From positions 62,001 to 126,000 of the forward strand of contig NZ_PDYY01000004.1 of the NCBI RefSeq assembly GCF_002743255.1: 64,000 nucleotides of DNA. The letters run 5' to 3'. The notes beneath the pieces were generated by a model. That model made no database searches. It was given only the letters and a program-made list of their open reading frames with translations, and was not told the origin of the DNA. The translations under genes and the position numbers were made by a program. The DNA comes from Sporosarcina sp. P2. Its GTDB lineage: Bacteria > Bacillota > Bacilli > Bacillales_A > Planococcaceae. This document shows positions 9,642 through 17,351 of the stretch, one piece after another. Position 1 is the stretch's first letter. Each line of letters begins with the position of its first letter.

Positions 9642-9670
9642 ATCATATAAGTTAGGGCTTATATGTTCAA
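9642..9670 (-). promoter_or_regulatory. arsRB promoter with ArsR operator
   Basis: On the minus strand, -35 TTGAAC (9665-9670) and -10 TATGAT (9642-9647) are 17 bp apart. The spacer and the -10 are covered by a perfect inverted repeat ATATAAG-N6-CTTATAT (9645-9664), the expected position for ArsR repression. Confidence 0.8.
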
Positions 9671-9687
9671 TGCTTTTAGACAAACAA

Positions 9688-9731
9688 AATAGGAAGCCAC
9701 AGGGGGAGTAACGGGTTCGGTTGCTGGGGAG
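9688..9731 (+). repeat. Partial inverted-repeat partner (left) around two small secreted-protein genes
   Basis: Contains AATAGGAAGCCACA, TAACGGGTTCGG and GGGGAG in that order. The same three blocks occur in reverse complement at 10872-10917 with slightly different spacers. Confidence 0.55.
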
Positions 9732-9761
9732 GAAAGTCCAATTACCAACGTAAATAACAGG

Positions 9762-9974
9762 TTAATCAGCATGAACACTTAGACTTGTTCGTTCTTCAGT
9801 AAACTTTCTTTCAATAGTATAAATCAGTGCTACTCCTCTGGCATTTTTAGGTACGTTTTTTGTGGGTTTAAGTATTGCTGAACAAGGTGGCAACTCTTCA
9901 ATTTTATTCTCAGGGTGTGTTTGTGAAGGTAGAATAACTAAAACGGTAAGTAGACTAAGAAGCATTTTTTTCAT
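9762..9974 (-). CDS. Small secreted protein of unknown function
   Basis: A 70-residue protein. MKKMLLSLLTVLVILPSQTH is a short Sec signal peptide; the mature part is about 50 residues with one Cys and many charged residues. SD AAGGAGA lies 8 bp before the ATG, which makes a real gene likely despite its size. It is divergent from the other small secreted protein at 10210. I do not recognise a family. Confidence 0.5.
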   Translation of the reverse strand: MKKMLLSLLTVLVILPSQTHPENKIEELPPCSAILKPTKNVPKNARGVALIYTIERKFTEERTSLSVHAD

Positions 9975-10209
9975 TTCTGATTCTCCTTAGATTTGTTTAG
10001 TATCAATAAAAAACATTAAGTGAAGTTCATGCCAGTGGTAAAAAGATAACCCTGAGGTTCAATTATTACTATCAGACTACTAATAACTACAACTAAAGAC
10101 TGGTATTTAGTTGTTAATCCTTTAAGCCTCTTTGTTTTTCTGAATAGTGTAGTAAAATAATATAGTAAACAATTTGATTACAATACTAATATATTAAGGG
10201 GATGAAGAA

Positions 10210-10656
10210 ATGAAATTGCTTAAGAGAAAATTTTTACTTACAGGTACTGCCGCACTAATGATGTTTAGCTTATCTTTAGCGCCAGTCAATTTGACAAAGG
10301 ACAGCAATGGTATTCAGTTAGTTACCAGTAAAGCTGAAGCTTCAAGTTGGATTTACGTCGATACCAAAAAAAGAAGCACAAAGGCTAATGACATATTAGC
10401 TAAAGGCGGAATTGCAGCACTAGGTTCATTATTGGCTATTCCACTTCCATACACTGCACCTCTCTCTGCATTCGCAACTGTAATTATAAGTGAGAATATG
10501 AAAACGGCTTACTTTATTGATAAACGATCTATGCGTATGGCTGGTCACGTTTTCCAAGTTAAACACGAAATTCAAATGTATAGTGATTCGAGTTATAAAA
10601 AGAAAAAAGGTAAGCCAATTACCATCATACATAACGATATCGGTGGTCCTAAATAA
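10210..10656 (+). CDS. Secreted protein of unknown function
   Basis: A 148-residue protein. The first ~45 residues are a signal peptide with a basic start, a hydrophobic core (GTAALMMFSLSLA) and a probable cleavage after SKAEA. The mature part has a Gly/Ala/Pro-rich hydrophobic stretch (about 62-92) and a Lys-rich C-terminus. SD AAGGGGATGAAG is good. A short hydrophobic secreted protein could be an antimicrobial peptide or a surface protein, but no family motif is visible, so no function is assigned. Inverted repeats flank the 1.1 kb segment that holds it. Confidence 0.7.
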   Translation: MKLLKRKFLLTGTAALMMFSLSLAPVNLTKDSNGIQLVTSKAEASSWIYVDTKKRSTKANDILAKGGIAALGSLLAIPLPYTAPLSAFATVIISENMKTAYFIDKRSMRMAGHVFQVKHEIQMYSDSSYKKKKGKPITIIHNDIGGPK

Positions 10657-10816
10657 ACAAAGCGATGGAAAAAAGGGGGGCAGAAAACGCACCCTCTCCT
10701 ATCCAAATCGGCTGCCGCAAACATTCCACGTTTCAACTCCTAAAATTCCTTCCGCTGTTGCTTCAGCCTTGCTTTTCGTCTATAAAAATCCTCTAAACGT
10801 TGATATAACAAAAACA

Positions 10817-10847
10817 GGGACAACAATTCATATGCGAATTATGTCCC
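10817..10847. repeat. Hairpin element between convergent genes
   Basis: GGGACA/TGTCCC arms and inner AATTC/GAATT arms around ATATGC form a 31-nt near-perfect hairpin. It has no T-run, so it is not a classical terminator; it resembles the other intergenic hairpins of this window in design but not in sequence. Confidence 0.6.
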
Positions 10848-10871
10848 CAATCAGTATGTTATTTACTATTT

Positions 10872-10917
10872 TCTCCCCGTGTTCCGAACCCGTTAACAGG
10901 GCAGTGTGGCTTCCTAT
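10872..10917 (-). repeat. Partial inverted-repeat partner (right)
   Basis: Reverse-complement relative of 9688-9731, with the same three blocks in the same order. Together they bracket the two divergent small secreted-protein genes. Confidence 0.55.
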
Positions 10918-10944
10918 TCGTCTCAAGTTGATAAATCATGCTAT

Positions 10945-11904
10945 TTATCGTTCTTTGCTTAACTCATCGTGGATGAGATTCATATTGTAGTTCAAGTATT
11001 TTATATACGTATCGATTGCGTCACCAGGGTTACCAATTTCGTCAGAGTAGATGGGCTTTTCAGCAATTGGAACACCAGTCTCTGCAGAAACAGTTTCCAT
11101 CGGGCGTGTATCTACGTTAGATTCCACGAATAATACAGGCACGTTATGTTCTTGGATATAGTGAATGAGCTCTTTGATTTGTTTAGGAGAACCATTCTCT
11201 TCCGTATCGATTTCCCAGATAAACGCTTCTTTTAAGCCATAGTGGTCACTCAAGTATTGGAAAGCACGTTCACTTGTTACGAGCACACGATTTTCTTCAG
11301 GTATCGTAGAAATGCGCTCAGCAAATTCATCATCTAATTCTTGTAGACGTTGTACGTATGCATCGCCTTGCTCTCGAATTTTTTCACTTTCTGTTGGGTG
11401 TCTTTCAATCAATGCATCGCGCATAGCTTCTGCCATTTTCACACCAACAGCTGGATCGATAAACGCGTGTGGGTTGATTTCCTCGTCAGTGCCGCCTTTT
11501 CCACCGATATACTTAGGTTCTACTTCCTCGGTTAAGCTATAGATGTTTTCGTCTTTCTGACCAACGGAATCCATCATTTTGAAGAACCAGCCTTTTTTTC
11601 CGCCTTCAAGATTTAAACCGTTGTAGAATAATACGTCTGCATCTGTTGCGGCTTTAATATCATTTGGCAAAGGCTCATATTCATGAGGGTCCGTTCCAGT
11701 TGGTACTAAGTTATATACCTCCACGTAGTCCCCGCCGATTTCGCGTGCCATATCCGCAATGATGGTAAATGATGTAACGACTTTAAGCTTGTCGTCTGTT
11801 TCCGCTGCTTTGTCACCAGCGTTCGTACCTTTTTCATTCCCACATGCGGCTAACAGAAATACAGCGAGCAATGACAGTGTTAGCCATTTTGCTAAGTTTT
11901 TCAT
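10945..11904 (-). CDS. mntA: Manganese ABC transporter substrate-binding lipoprotein
   Basis: A 319-residue cluster A-I solute-binding protein. The signal peptide ends in lipobox LLAAC. The four metal ligands of the PsaA/MntC group are recognisable: His in GTDPHEYEP, His in NPHAFIDP, Glu in TSERAFQYL and Asp in IYSDEIG. The 2 His/Glu/Asp set points to Mn2+ rather than Zn2+. It is the last gene of the three-gene operon ATPase-permease-binding protein. Three MntR-type boxes upstream of the operon agree with Mn import. Confidence 0.93.
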   Translation of the reverse strand: MKNLAKWLTLSLLAVFLLAACGNEKGTNAGDKAAETDDKLKVVTSFTIIADMAREIGGDYVEVYNLVPTGTDPHEYEPLPNDIKAATDADVLFYNGLNLEGGKKGWFFKMMDSVGQKDENIYSLTEEVEPKYIGGKGGTDEEINPHAFIDPAVGVKMAEAMRDALIERHPTESEKIREQGDAYVQRLQELDDEFAERISTIPEENRVLVTSERAFQYLSDHYGLKEAFIWEIDTEENGSPKQIKELIHYIQEHNVPVLFVESNVDTRPMETVSAETGVPIAEKPIYSDEIGNPGDAIDTYIKYLNYNMNLIHDELSKER

Positions 11905-11962
11905 GTGTTACATTCTACTCCTTTATAAATACTAATTTTTTTCTGTCGGGACGGTTAAACGC

Positions 11963-12832
11963 TTAGTTGGTTGCGCCTGTAATCGATTTACGTTTAAACT
12001 TCTTGCGGAACATACCAACGACAATTCCTTGTTTAGGTGAGAATAAAAATGCCAACATGAAGATGGCTGTCGCTGTCAAGGCAATCACGGGCCCCGATGG
12101 CATATTGTACAAAAAGCTGAAATACAGTCCAGTGATGGATGACAGGGCACCGAAAAATGCTGCCAATACGACCATGACCGATAGTCGATTGGTTAACAGA
12201 TACGCTGTAGAAGCTGGTGTAATCAATAAAGATACAACGAGGATCACTCCGACAGTCTGTAGGGAAGCGACTGTAACCAGTGTGAGTAAAAACATAATCG
12301 CGTAGTGAATCAAACGTGTTTTTAAACCGTAAGCCGCAGCCATCGTCTCGTCGAAACTAGAAACGAGTAGTTCTTTAAAGAATAGAACTACTACTAAAAT
12401 CACAATGGCACCGACGATCAATGTCAGCCACATATCGGAACTGCGAACAGACAACACGTTACCGAATAAAATTTGCGTCAAGTCTGTCGCACTTTTAGCT
12501 TGTGTGATTAAAATAATCCCAAGAGCGAAAAACGCTGAAAAGACAATGCCAATCGAAGAGTCATTCTTGATTCGACTATTTTGGGATATGGCACCGATAC
12601 TGAATGCTGTAAGAACACCCGTAAACACTGCGCCGTAGAAATAGCTAATTCCAAGCATATACGAAATGGCAACACCCGGTAGAACTGCGTGGGAAATCGC
12701 ATCGCCCATCAATGCCATGCCCCGAAGGACGATGAAACTACCAATAATCCCACAAATGATGCCAACCATGATCGACGTAATCAATGCTTTTTGTAAGAAG
12801 CCGTACGTCAGTAAGTCTTGAATAAATTCCAT
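11963..12832 (-). CDS. Manganese ABC transporter permease
   Basis: A 289-residue ABC-3 family permease with eight or nine membrane segments. RGMALMGDAISHAVLPGVAISY is the family's conserved cytoplasmic coupling stretch. Its ATG overlaps the ATPase stop by one base, so translation is coupled. It forms the membrane channel for the adjacent ATPase and binding lipoprotein. B. subtilis has two permeases (MntC, MntD) in this operon; here there is only one. Confidence 0.93.
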   Translation of the reverse strand: MEFIQDLLTYGFLQKALITSIMVGIICGIIGSFIVLRGMALMGDAISHAVLPGVAISYMLGISYFYGAVFTGVLTAFSIGAISQNSRIKNDSSIGIVFSAFFALGIILITQAKSATDLTQILFGNVLSVRSSDMWLTLIVGAIVILVVVLFFKELLVSSFDETMAAAYGLKTRLIHYAIMFLLTLVTVASLQTVGVILVVSLLITPASTAYLLTNRLSVMVVLAAFFGALSSITGLYFSFLYNMPSGPVIALTATAIFMLAFLFSPKQGIVVGMFRKKFKRKSITGATN

Positions 12833-13572
12833 TACATAGAAACCTCCAAGCCGTCGATCATAAATTCACGGTTATATGCTTTCGCCATATTGCTTGATTG
12901 GAATACCTTATTCGTTGGACCTGCATCAATTAACTCTTTGTTAATAAGAATTAGCCCATCAAAATATTTCTTCACTTTTGACAAGTCGTGGTGAACTACG
13001 AAAATCACTTTGCCATTCGCTTGCATTTCACGCAAAATCCCAATAATGATTTCTTCACTCGATACGTCAATCCCCACGAAAGGCTCATCGAGAAAGAAAT
13101 AATCCGCCTTTTGGGCTAGTGCACGTGCAAGGAACACTCGCTGTTGCTGCCCGCCTGATAATTCACCAATTTGGCGATTGGCAAAGCTCTCCATTCCTAC
13201 TTGCCTTAAACATTCCATTGCCCACTCTTTATCCGCTTTACGTGGACGTCTGAGCAAGCCGATTTTTGGATAGGTTCCAAGCAAAACCGTATCTTTTACA
13301 ACGATAGGGAAGTTCCAGTCAATATTGGAACGCTGAGGAACATAGGCAATTTTCTTACGCATGGAATCCACCGTCTCGCTACCGATCTTTACTTCTCCAT
13401 GATCTTTATGGATTAAGCCAAGCATCGCTTTCATCAATGTAGATTTACCCGCACCATTCGGCCCGAGAACACCAATCAAACTTCCAGATCCAAATGAGAA
13501 TGAAACGTCTTTTACGACTTCATGGCCGTCATACGAAACACTTATATTATTGACTGTTATCGGATGTATCAT
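12832..13572 (-). CDS. mntB: Manganese ABC transporter ATP-binding protein
   Basis: A 246-residue ABC ATPase: Walker A GPNGAGKST, signature LSGGQQQR, Walker B YFFLDEP, H-loop VVHHDL. It energises Mn2+ uptake with the co-encoded permease and lipoprotein. SD AGGAGGAAAC precedes the ATG. It is the first gene of the operon, downstream of the MntR-controlled promoter. Confidence 0.94.
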   Translation of the reverse strand: MIHPITVNNISVSYDGHEVVKDVSFSFGSGSLIGVLGPNGAGKSTLMKAMLGLIHKDHGEVKIGSETVDSMRKKIAYVPQRSNIDWNFPIVVKDTVLLGTYPKIGLLRRPRKADKEWAMECLRQVGMESFANRQIGELSGGQQQRVFLARALAQKADYFFLDEPFVGIDVSSEEIIIGILREMQANGKVIFVVHHDLSKVKKYFDGLILINKELIDAGPTNKVFQSSNMAKAYNREFMIDGLEVSM

Positions 13573-13590
13573 CCAGTTTCCTCCTCTTTT

Positions 13591-13743
13591 CTTTCCCTAG
13601 TGCAACTTTCAGATAAAAGGAATACAACTTTTATTTTAGTTAAGAAGCAGTATAGTTTTTTTATAGGTAATAATATAAAACAATAGTTTCCCTTATGCAA
13701 CTCTAATGCATGATTGGTACTATATTGTTTCCTTCGTGCAACT
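13591..13743 (-). promoter_or_regulatory. mnt operon promoter with three MntR-like boxes
   Basis: Three copies of the MntR box pattern TTGCAxxAxGGAAA lie on the minus strand at 13685-13702 (TTGCATAAGGGAAACT), 13725-13743 (TTGCACGAAGGAAACA) and 13591-13608 (TTGCACTAGGGAAAG). A promoter TTGCAT (13695-13700) with a 17-bp spacer and TATATT (13672-13677) overlaps the first box, as expected for Mn-dependent repression. Confidence 0.8.
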
Positions 13744-13989
13744 TTTATTAGTATAGCCTACTCAAAATTGTCTGTAAAGTAGTTTAGAAAAATATTCTTG
13801 CCGATTTTATCTAAAAGCATAAATGATTGATTAGATGCATCATATTGTATGTAGTTTATGCTTATATATAGGAAGTAAATGGGGCATAGACCTAACCAAT
13901 AACTTTTAAAATATCGCGACAGGAAGTTTGGTGAGTGAAAGAAGTAGGGTAAGTACATACTAATGAAATGATGAGAGGAGTAGTGATGT

Positions 13990-14568
13990 ATGAAGAAACT
14001 AGCTGGCCCGCTTATAGCCATTATAGTGTTAGTAATCATCGCAGCGATTATGATCGTTCCTTCTTACAACAAGTTAGTAAACTTGGAAGAAGACGTCGAC
14101 CAGTCGTATGCACAGATTGAAACGCAATTACAACGTAGAGTAGATTTAATCCCGAACTTAGTGAATACGGTGAAAGGATATGCCTCACATGAAAAAGAGG
14201 TGCTTGAAAACATTGCGAACGCACGTAGTAAAATGGCCGGCGCACGTGGTCCTGAAGAACAAGCAGCGGCAGATTCAGAACTATCGAGCGCATTAAGTCG
14301 TTTATTGGTAGTGGTGGAAAATTATCCAGATTTAAAAGCGAACCAAAATTTCCAACAGCTAATGGATGAATTAGCAGGCACGGAAAATCGTATCGCTGTG
14401 GCACGTAAAGATTATAACGACGTCGTGTCTGTTTTCAATAGAACCGTTAAACGATTCCCAGGTAAAATCGTGGCTTCGATCTTTGGATTCGATGAAAAAG
14501 AATACTTCAAAGCGGTCGAAGGGGCGCAACAACCGCCATCAGTCGATTTTGGGGATGACGTGAAGTGA
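13990..14568 (+). CDS. LemA family protein
   Basis: A 192-residue protein with one N-terminal membrane segment (about 5-25) and a long helical domain. YNKLVNLEEDVDQSYAQIETQLQRRVDLIPNLV and ENYPDLKANQNFQQLMDELAGTENRIAVARKDYND are diagnostic of LemA. The molecular role is not settled; LemA genes often pair with TPM-domain genes, as here (3-bp overlap). SD GAGAGGAG precedes the ATG. Confidence 0.93.
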   Translation: MKKLAGPLIAIIVLVIIAAIMIVPSYNKLVNLEEDVDQSYAQIETQLQRRVDLIPNLVNTVKGYASHEKEVLENIANARSKMAGARGPEEQAAADSELSSALSRLLVVVENYPDLKANQNFQQLMDELAGTENRIAVARKDYNDVVSVFNRTVKRFPGKIVASIFGFDEKEYFKAVEGAQQPPSVDFGDDVK

Positions 14569-15344
14569 TGAACCGCGTCTGCATGTTCCTCGTAGCGCTA
14601 CTAGTGGCCCTTACTGGTTCTGCGACAGTTCATGCGATTACAGAAGTAGTAGTCGACGATGCGAATATTTTATCACCCGCTCAAGAAGCGGAAATAGAAG
14701 AGTATGGCATTCGCTTGCAAGCGGCTACGAAAGCAGAACTTGCTGTTCGTACAGTGTATTCCCTAGAAGGTGAACCTGTAGAGGATTATGCCCTACGCTT
14801 GCTTCGTGAATTGCAATTAGGCGATAAAGAAATGGACAATGGCGCATTACTTGTCGTTTCCACAGAAAAAAATGAAGCTGCAGGTATTGAGCGCAAGTTT
14901 TATTTAACGACCGGCTACGGTTTGGAAGGAGCACTTCCTGACGGGAAAGTCGGACGTTATATTGATGAACTCGCGATGCCCTATTTAAGGCAAGAACAAC
15001 CAGACCTTGCGATTACGGAAGTATACAAAGCATTCTATAATGAAATAGCGGCGGAATACGGACTTAAAGGTGATGAGTTGCCAATCGCGTACCCCGAACA
15101 AGGTGAAGAAGACGTTGGCATTCCGTCATTTGTTATAGTGATCATCGTTCTCTACATTATCTTCCGCGTCTTTTTTGGCGGTGGCGGAAGAGGCGGTGGT
15201 CCACGTGGTCGATCTAGCGGTGGCCCAATATTCTTCCCTGGCCCCGGTGGTGGTGGCTTCGGAGGTGGAAGTGGCGGCGGAGGCTTTGGTGGCTTCGGCG
15301 GCGGTGGTTCCGGTGGTGGTGGCGGAGCAGGCCGAAGTTGGTAA
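14568..15344 (+). CDS. TPM-domain protein (YgcG family) with Gly-rich C-terminus
   Basis: About 258 residues. A signal peptide (to about residue 24, ending VHA) is followed by an extracytoplasmic TPM domain (about 25-170: VVDDANILSPAQEAEIEEY, YGLEGALPDGKVGRYIDE), one membrane segment (FVIVIIVLYIIFRVFF) and a C-terminus of almost pure Gly/Ser/Phe. It overlaps lemA as TGATG, so the two are co-translated. A GTG one codon earlier (14565) is an alternative start. It presumably acts with LemA at the membrane; substrate unknown. Confidence 0.9.
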   Translation: MNRVCMFLVALLVALTGSATVHAITEVVVDDANILSPAQEAEIEEYGIRLQAATKAELAVRTVYSLEGEPVEDYALRLLRELQLGDKEMDNGALLVVSTEKNEAAGIERKFYLTTGYGLEGALPDGKVGRYIDELAMPYLRQEQPDLAITEVYKAFYNEIAAEYGLKGDELPIAYPEQGEEDVGIPSFVIVIIVLYIIFRVFFGGGGRGGGPRGRSSGGPIFFPGPGGGGFGGGSGGGGFGGFGGGGSGGGGGAGRSW

Positions 15345-15361
15345 TAGCTTGCTTCGCAGGA

Positions 15362-15402
15362 AGTGACGATAACTCGATTCGTGAGTGATCGTCACTTTTT
15401 TT
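15362..15402 (+). terminator. Terminator after the lemA/TPM operon
   Basis: AGTGACGAT (15362-15370) pairs with ATCGTCACT (15388-15396), followed by seven T. It lies 17 bp after the TPM-domain stop. Confidence 0.9.
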
Positions 15403-15417
15403 ATGTCCGTGGCGCGC

Positions 15418-15810
15418 GCTCAATGATGCAAGCTATCCGCTCTATGTGCCCCTGCAAGTGCTCTATGCGAAGCGTTATTCGCTCAATGAATTTCCACAAG
15501 AGCTCTATGCGTAGTGTTACCCGCTCAATGAAGCCTTGCATCCGCTCTATGGCCGCGACCCGACACTTTATATTCTCACGTTCTATCGCCGCGCCATCTA
15601 GTTTTGGCATTTGCGGTGCGCGCCGCTCAATGTAGCACGCTATCTGCTCTATGTGATTCGGCAAGCGCTCTATGCGTAACGTTATTCGCTCTATCGCAAT
15701 TCGCATTCGCTCATAGTTTCCCGTTACCCGCTCAATGAAGCCTTGCATCCGCTCAATGCCCGCGGCCCTATACCTTATATTCCTACATTCTATCCGCCGC
15801 GCCATCCCAC
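15418..15810. repeat. 21-bp-period array, core GCTCWATG, in two 207-bp higher-order units
   Basis: Core octamers start at 15418, 15439, 15460, 15481, 15502, 15523 and 15544, then at 15625, 15646, 15667, 15688, 15709, 15730 and 15751: two blocks of seven in exact 21-bp phase (one core is imperfect). Each block ends in a similar tail of about 50 bp containing TTATATTC and CCGCGCCATC, so the whole is a duplicated 207-bp unit. The minus strand is open over 15401-15814 (137 codons) and reads Ile-Glu-Arg every seventh residue, but has no convincing SD. I cannot say whether it is coding. Confidence 0.8.
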
Positions 15811-15903
15811 CCAACCCAACCCAGCCACCACCCCAAAAAAGTCAAATCCCTAGAAAAATAACCAATTTCATGTAATCATAAATAAAAACGAGGTGACCGA
15901 CAT

Positions 15904-16134
15904 ATGAAAATTCAATTCTACACGAAACCTAATTGTGGGCTGTGCGAAGAAGCGGAGCAAATGCTTCGTTTGGTCGCGGAAGATCATCCACTCGAGTGGC
16001 AGAGGATTAATATAGAGGAAGATGACGAAATTCATAAGAAATATATGTTGATGATCCCAGTCGTTGAGCATGAGGGACAAGTGGTGGCCTATGGAAATAT
16101 CGGCTATATCGATATTTTGGAATTAATTGAATAA
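15904..16134 (+). CDS. Glutaredoxin/thioredoxin-like small redox protein
   Basis: A 76-residue thioredoxin fold of the glutaredoxin-like DUF836 group. The N-terminal YTKPNCGLCEEAEQML carries the CxxC site (Cys-Gly-Leu-Cys), and IPVVEHEGQ includes the cis-Pro loop. SD GAGGTGACC precedes the ATG. It ends at the cre/cggR promoter and is probably a separate transcript. In several Bacillales a small gene of this kind precedes cggR; its partner is unknown. Confidence 0.88.
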   Translation: MKIQFYTKPNCGLCEEAEQMLRLVAEDHPLEWQRINIEEDDEIHKKYMLMIPVVEHEGQVVAYGNIGYIDILELIE

Positions 16135-16148
16135 TGTAAACGCTTTCT
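16135..16148 (+). promoter_or_regulatory. CcpA cre-like site at the cggR promoter
   Basis: TGTAAACGCTTTCT fits the catabolite-responsive element consensus (TGWAANCGNTNWCA) at nearly all positions and ends 2 bp before the -35 box. Its placement just upstream of -35 suggests a direct CcpA effect on the glycolytic operon. Confidence 0.7.
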
Positions 16149-16150
16149 TG

Positions 16151-16179
16151 TTGTGTTTCATTTCTGAATATGCTATACT
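16151..16179 (+). promoter_or_regulatory. cggR-gapA operon promoter (sigma-A type)
   Basis: -35 TTGTGT (16151-16156), 17-bp spacer, -10 TATACT (16174-16179) with an extended TGC before it. The leader runs about 78 nt to the cggR start and includes the likely CggR operator. Confidence 0.8.
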
Positions 16180-16206
16180 TCATGTATAGTATTTTTTTAC
16201 ACTAGG

Positions 16207-16243
16207 TGGGACGTTAATGATTCAGAGGGATCAAATACAACCC
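16207..16243 (+). promoter_or_regulatory. Probable CggR operator
   Basis: Two half-sites, GGGACG and GGGATC, about 16 bp apart, each followed by an A/T-rich stretch. This resembles the B. subtilis CggR operator with its repeated GGGAC core downstream of the promoter. Assignment rests on position and partial match. Confidence 0.6.
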
Positions 16244-16263
16244 ACTTGAAAAGAGTGATGTGA

Positions 16264-17289
16264 GTGAACTTATCATTTTACGAAGCGCAACTCGCACTTA
16301 TACCTGAACTTCCACTGTTGATCGAGCAACGTTATCATATGTTGAAACTAATCAAAGCGTCGGGACCCGTTGGCCGAAGAACGCTTAGCTCCGTGTCTGG
16401 TATTTCGGAGAGGGAAACGCGTACGATGCTCGATTTATTGAAAGAGCAGGAATTGGTGCATATTGCGAAAGAAGGCGTGTCAACTACGGAAAAAGGTATA
16501 GAAGTGCTCTTTGCATTGCATGATACGATGGAGGAAAGATCGGGCAGACGACAACTTGCGAATGAGTTGGCGGAGCGCCTTGGCATTCTAAAAGTACATG
16601 TAGTGGAAGGGAATTCCGATGACTCACCTCTGACGAAAAAACTACTCGGTATGCAAGCGGCGAAACAATTCCGCTCGCGTATTACAGGTAATGAAATTGT
16701 CGCAGTAACTGGTGGCAGTTCAGTAGCTGCGATTCCATCGTTTATGCAGCAAGATGAGTTGCCGGATGTGCAATTTATCGCAGCAAGAGGTGGCGTGGGA
16801 GAAGAAATCGGGTTACAGGCGAATATGATCGCTGCTTCGTTTGCAGAAGCGTGTCATGCAACGTATAAAGCGTTTTATTATCCAGATACTCTTAGTGAAG
16901 AAGCACATGCGGTATTCCAGCATGAGCCCGCTGCGAAAGAGATGCTGGAGTTATATAGTCGCACCGATTGCGTGATCCATGGTGTTGGGAATGCGACGAA
17001 AATGGCTGTATTGCGAAACTCTCCTGAAGAGGAGCAGCAGATTCTACGGGATCGACAGGCTAAGGGAGAAGCATTCGGCTTTTATTTTAATCAGCAAGGT
17101 GAAATTGTCCATCGTATTCGTACAGTTGGGATTCAGATGGAGCAATTGAAAGACGTTCCGCTCGTGCTCACAGTAGCCGGCGGGGCGAGTAAAGCGGAAG
17201 CACTGCTGTCGTATTTAGCGAGTGCACCGTCCCAAACCATTTTAGTGACAGACGAAGGTGCAGCACAAAATATGCTGTCACTGATGTGA
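16264..17289 (+). CDS. cggR: Central glycolytic genes regulator CggR
   Basis: A 341-residue SorC/DeoR-type repressor. A winged helix-turn-helix occupies about 20-75 (GPVGRRTLSSVSGISERETRTMLDLL), followed by a sugar-phosphate-binding domain with the phosphate loop VTGGSSVAAIP. In B. subtilis fructose-1,6-bisphosphate releases CggR from its operator and so induces gapA-eno. The start is GTG 16264 after AAGAGTGATG, a weak SD. First gene of the glycolytic operon, 62 bp before gapA. Confidence 0.95.
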   Translation: MNLSFYEAQLALIPELPLLIEQRYHMLKLIKASGPVGRRTLSSVSGISERETRTMLDLLKEQELVHIAKEGVSTTEKGIEVLFALHDTMEERSGRRQLANELAERLGILKVHVVEGNSDDSPLTKKLLGMQAAKQFRSRITGNEIVAVTGGSSVAAIPSFMQQDELPDVQFIAARGGVGEEIGLQANMIAASFAEACHATYKAFYYPDTLSEEAHAVFQHEPAAKEMLELYSRTDCVIHGVGNATKMAVLRNSPEEEQQILRDRQAKGEAFGFYFNQQGEIVHRIRTVGIQMEQLKDVPLVLTVAGGASKAEALLSYLASAPSQTILVTDEGAAQNMLSLM

Positions 17290-17351
17290 ACCGTAGATAC
17301 AATGCCTAGAAGGCGAAAGAATATAACTACCTTATATGGAGGCGATTTATT

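Noticed and set aside
9728-9741. GAGGAAAGTCCA resembles the conserved start of RNase P RNA
   Set aside because: Only this 12-nt word matches; there is no P-domain or 3' partner within the expected distance.
10517-10990. 157-codon plus-strand frame overlapping the secreted-protein gene and mntA
   Set aside because: It overlaps two supported genes, crosses the hairpin at 10817 and has no SD.
15418-15810. Regularly spaced repeats as a CRISPR array
   Set aside because: The conserved core is only 8 bp with 13-bp spacers, well below CRISPR repeat and spacer lengths, and no cas gene is present.
15401-15814. 137-codon minus-strand frame with Ile-Glu-Arg heptads as a gene
   Set aside because: No SD before the ATG, and the openness follows from a 21-bp DNA period (a multiple of 3). 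Kept as a finding, not annotated as a gene.
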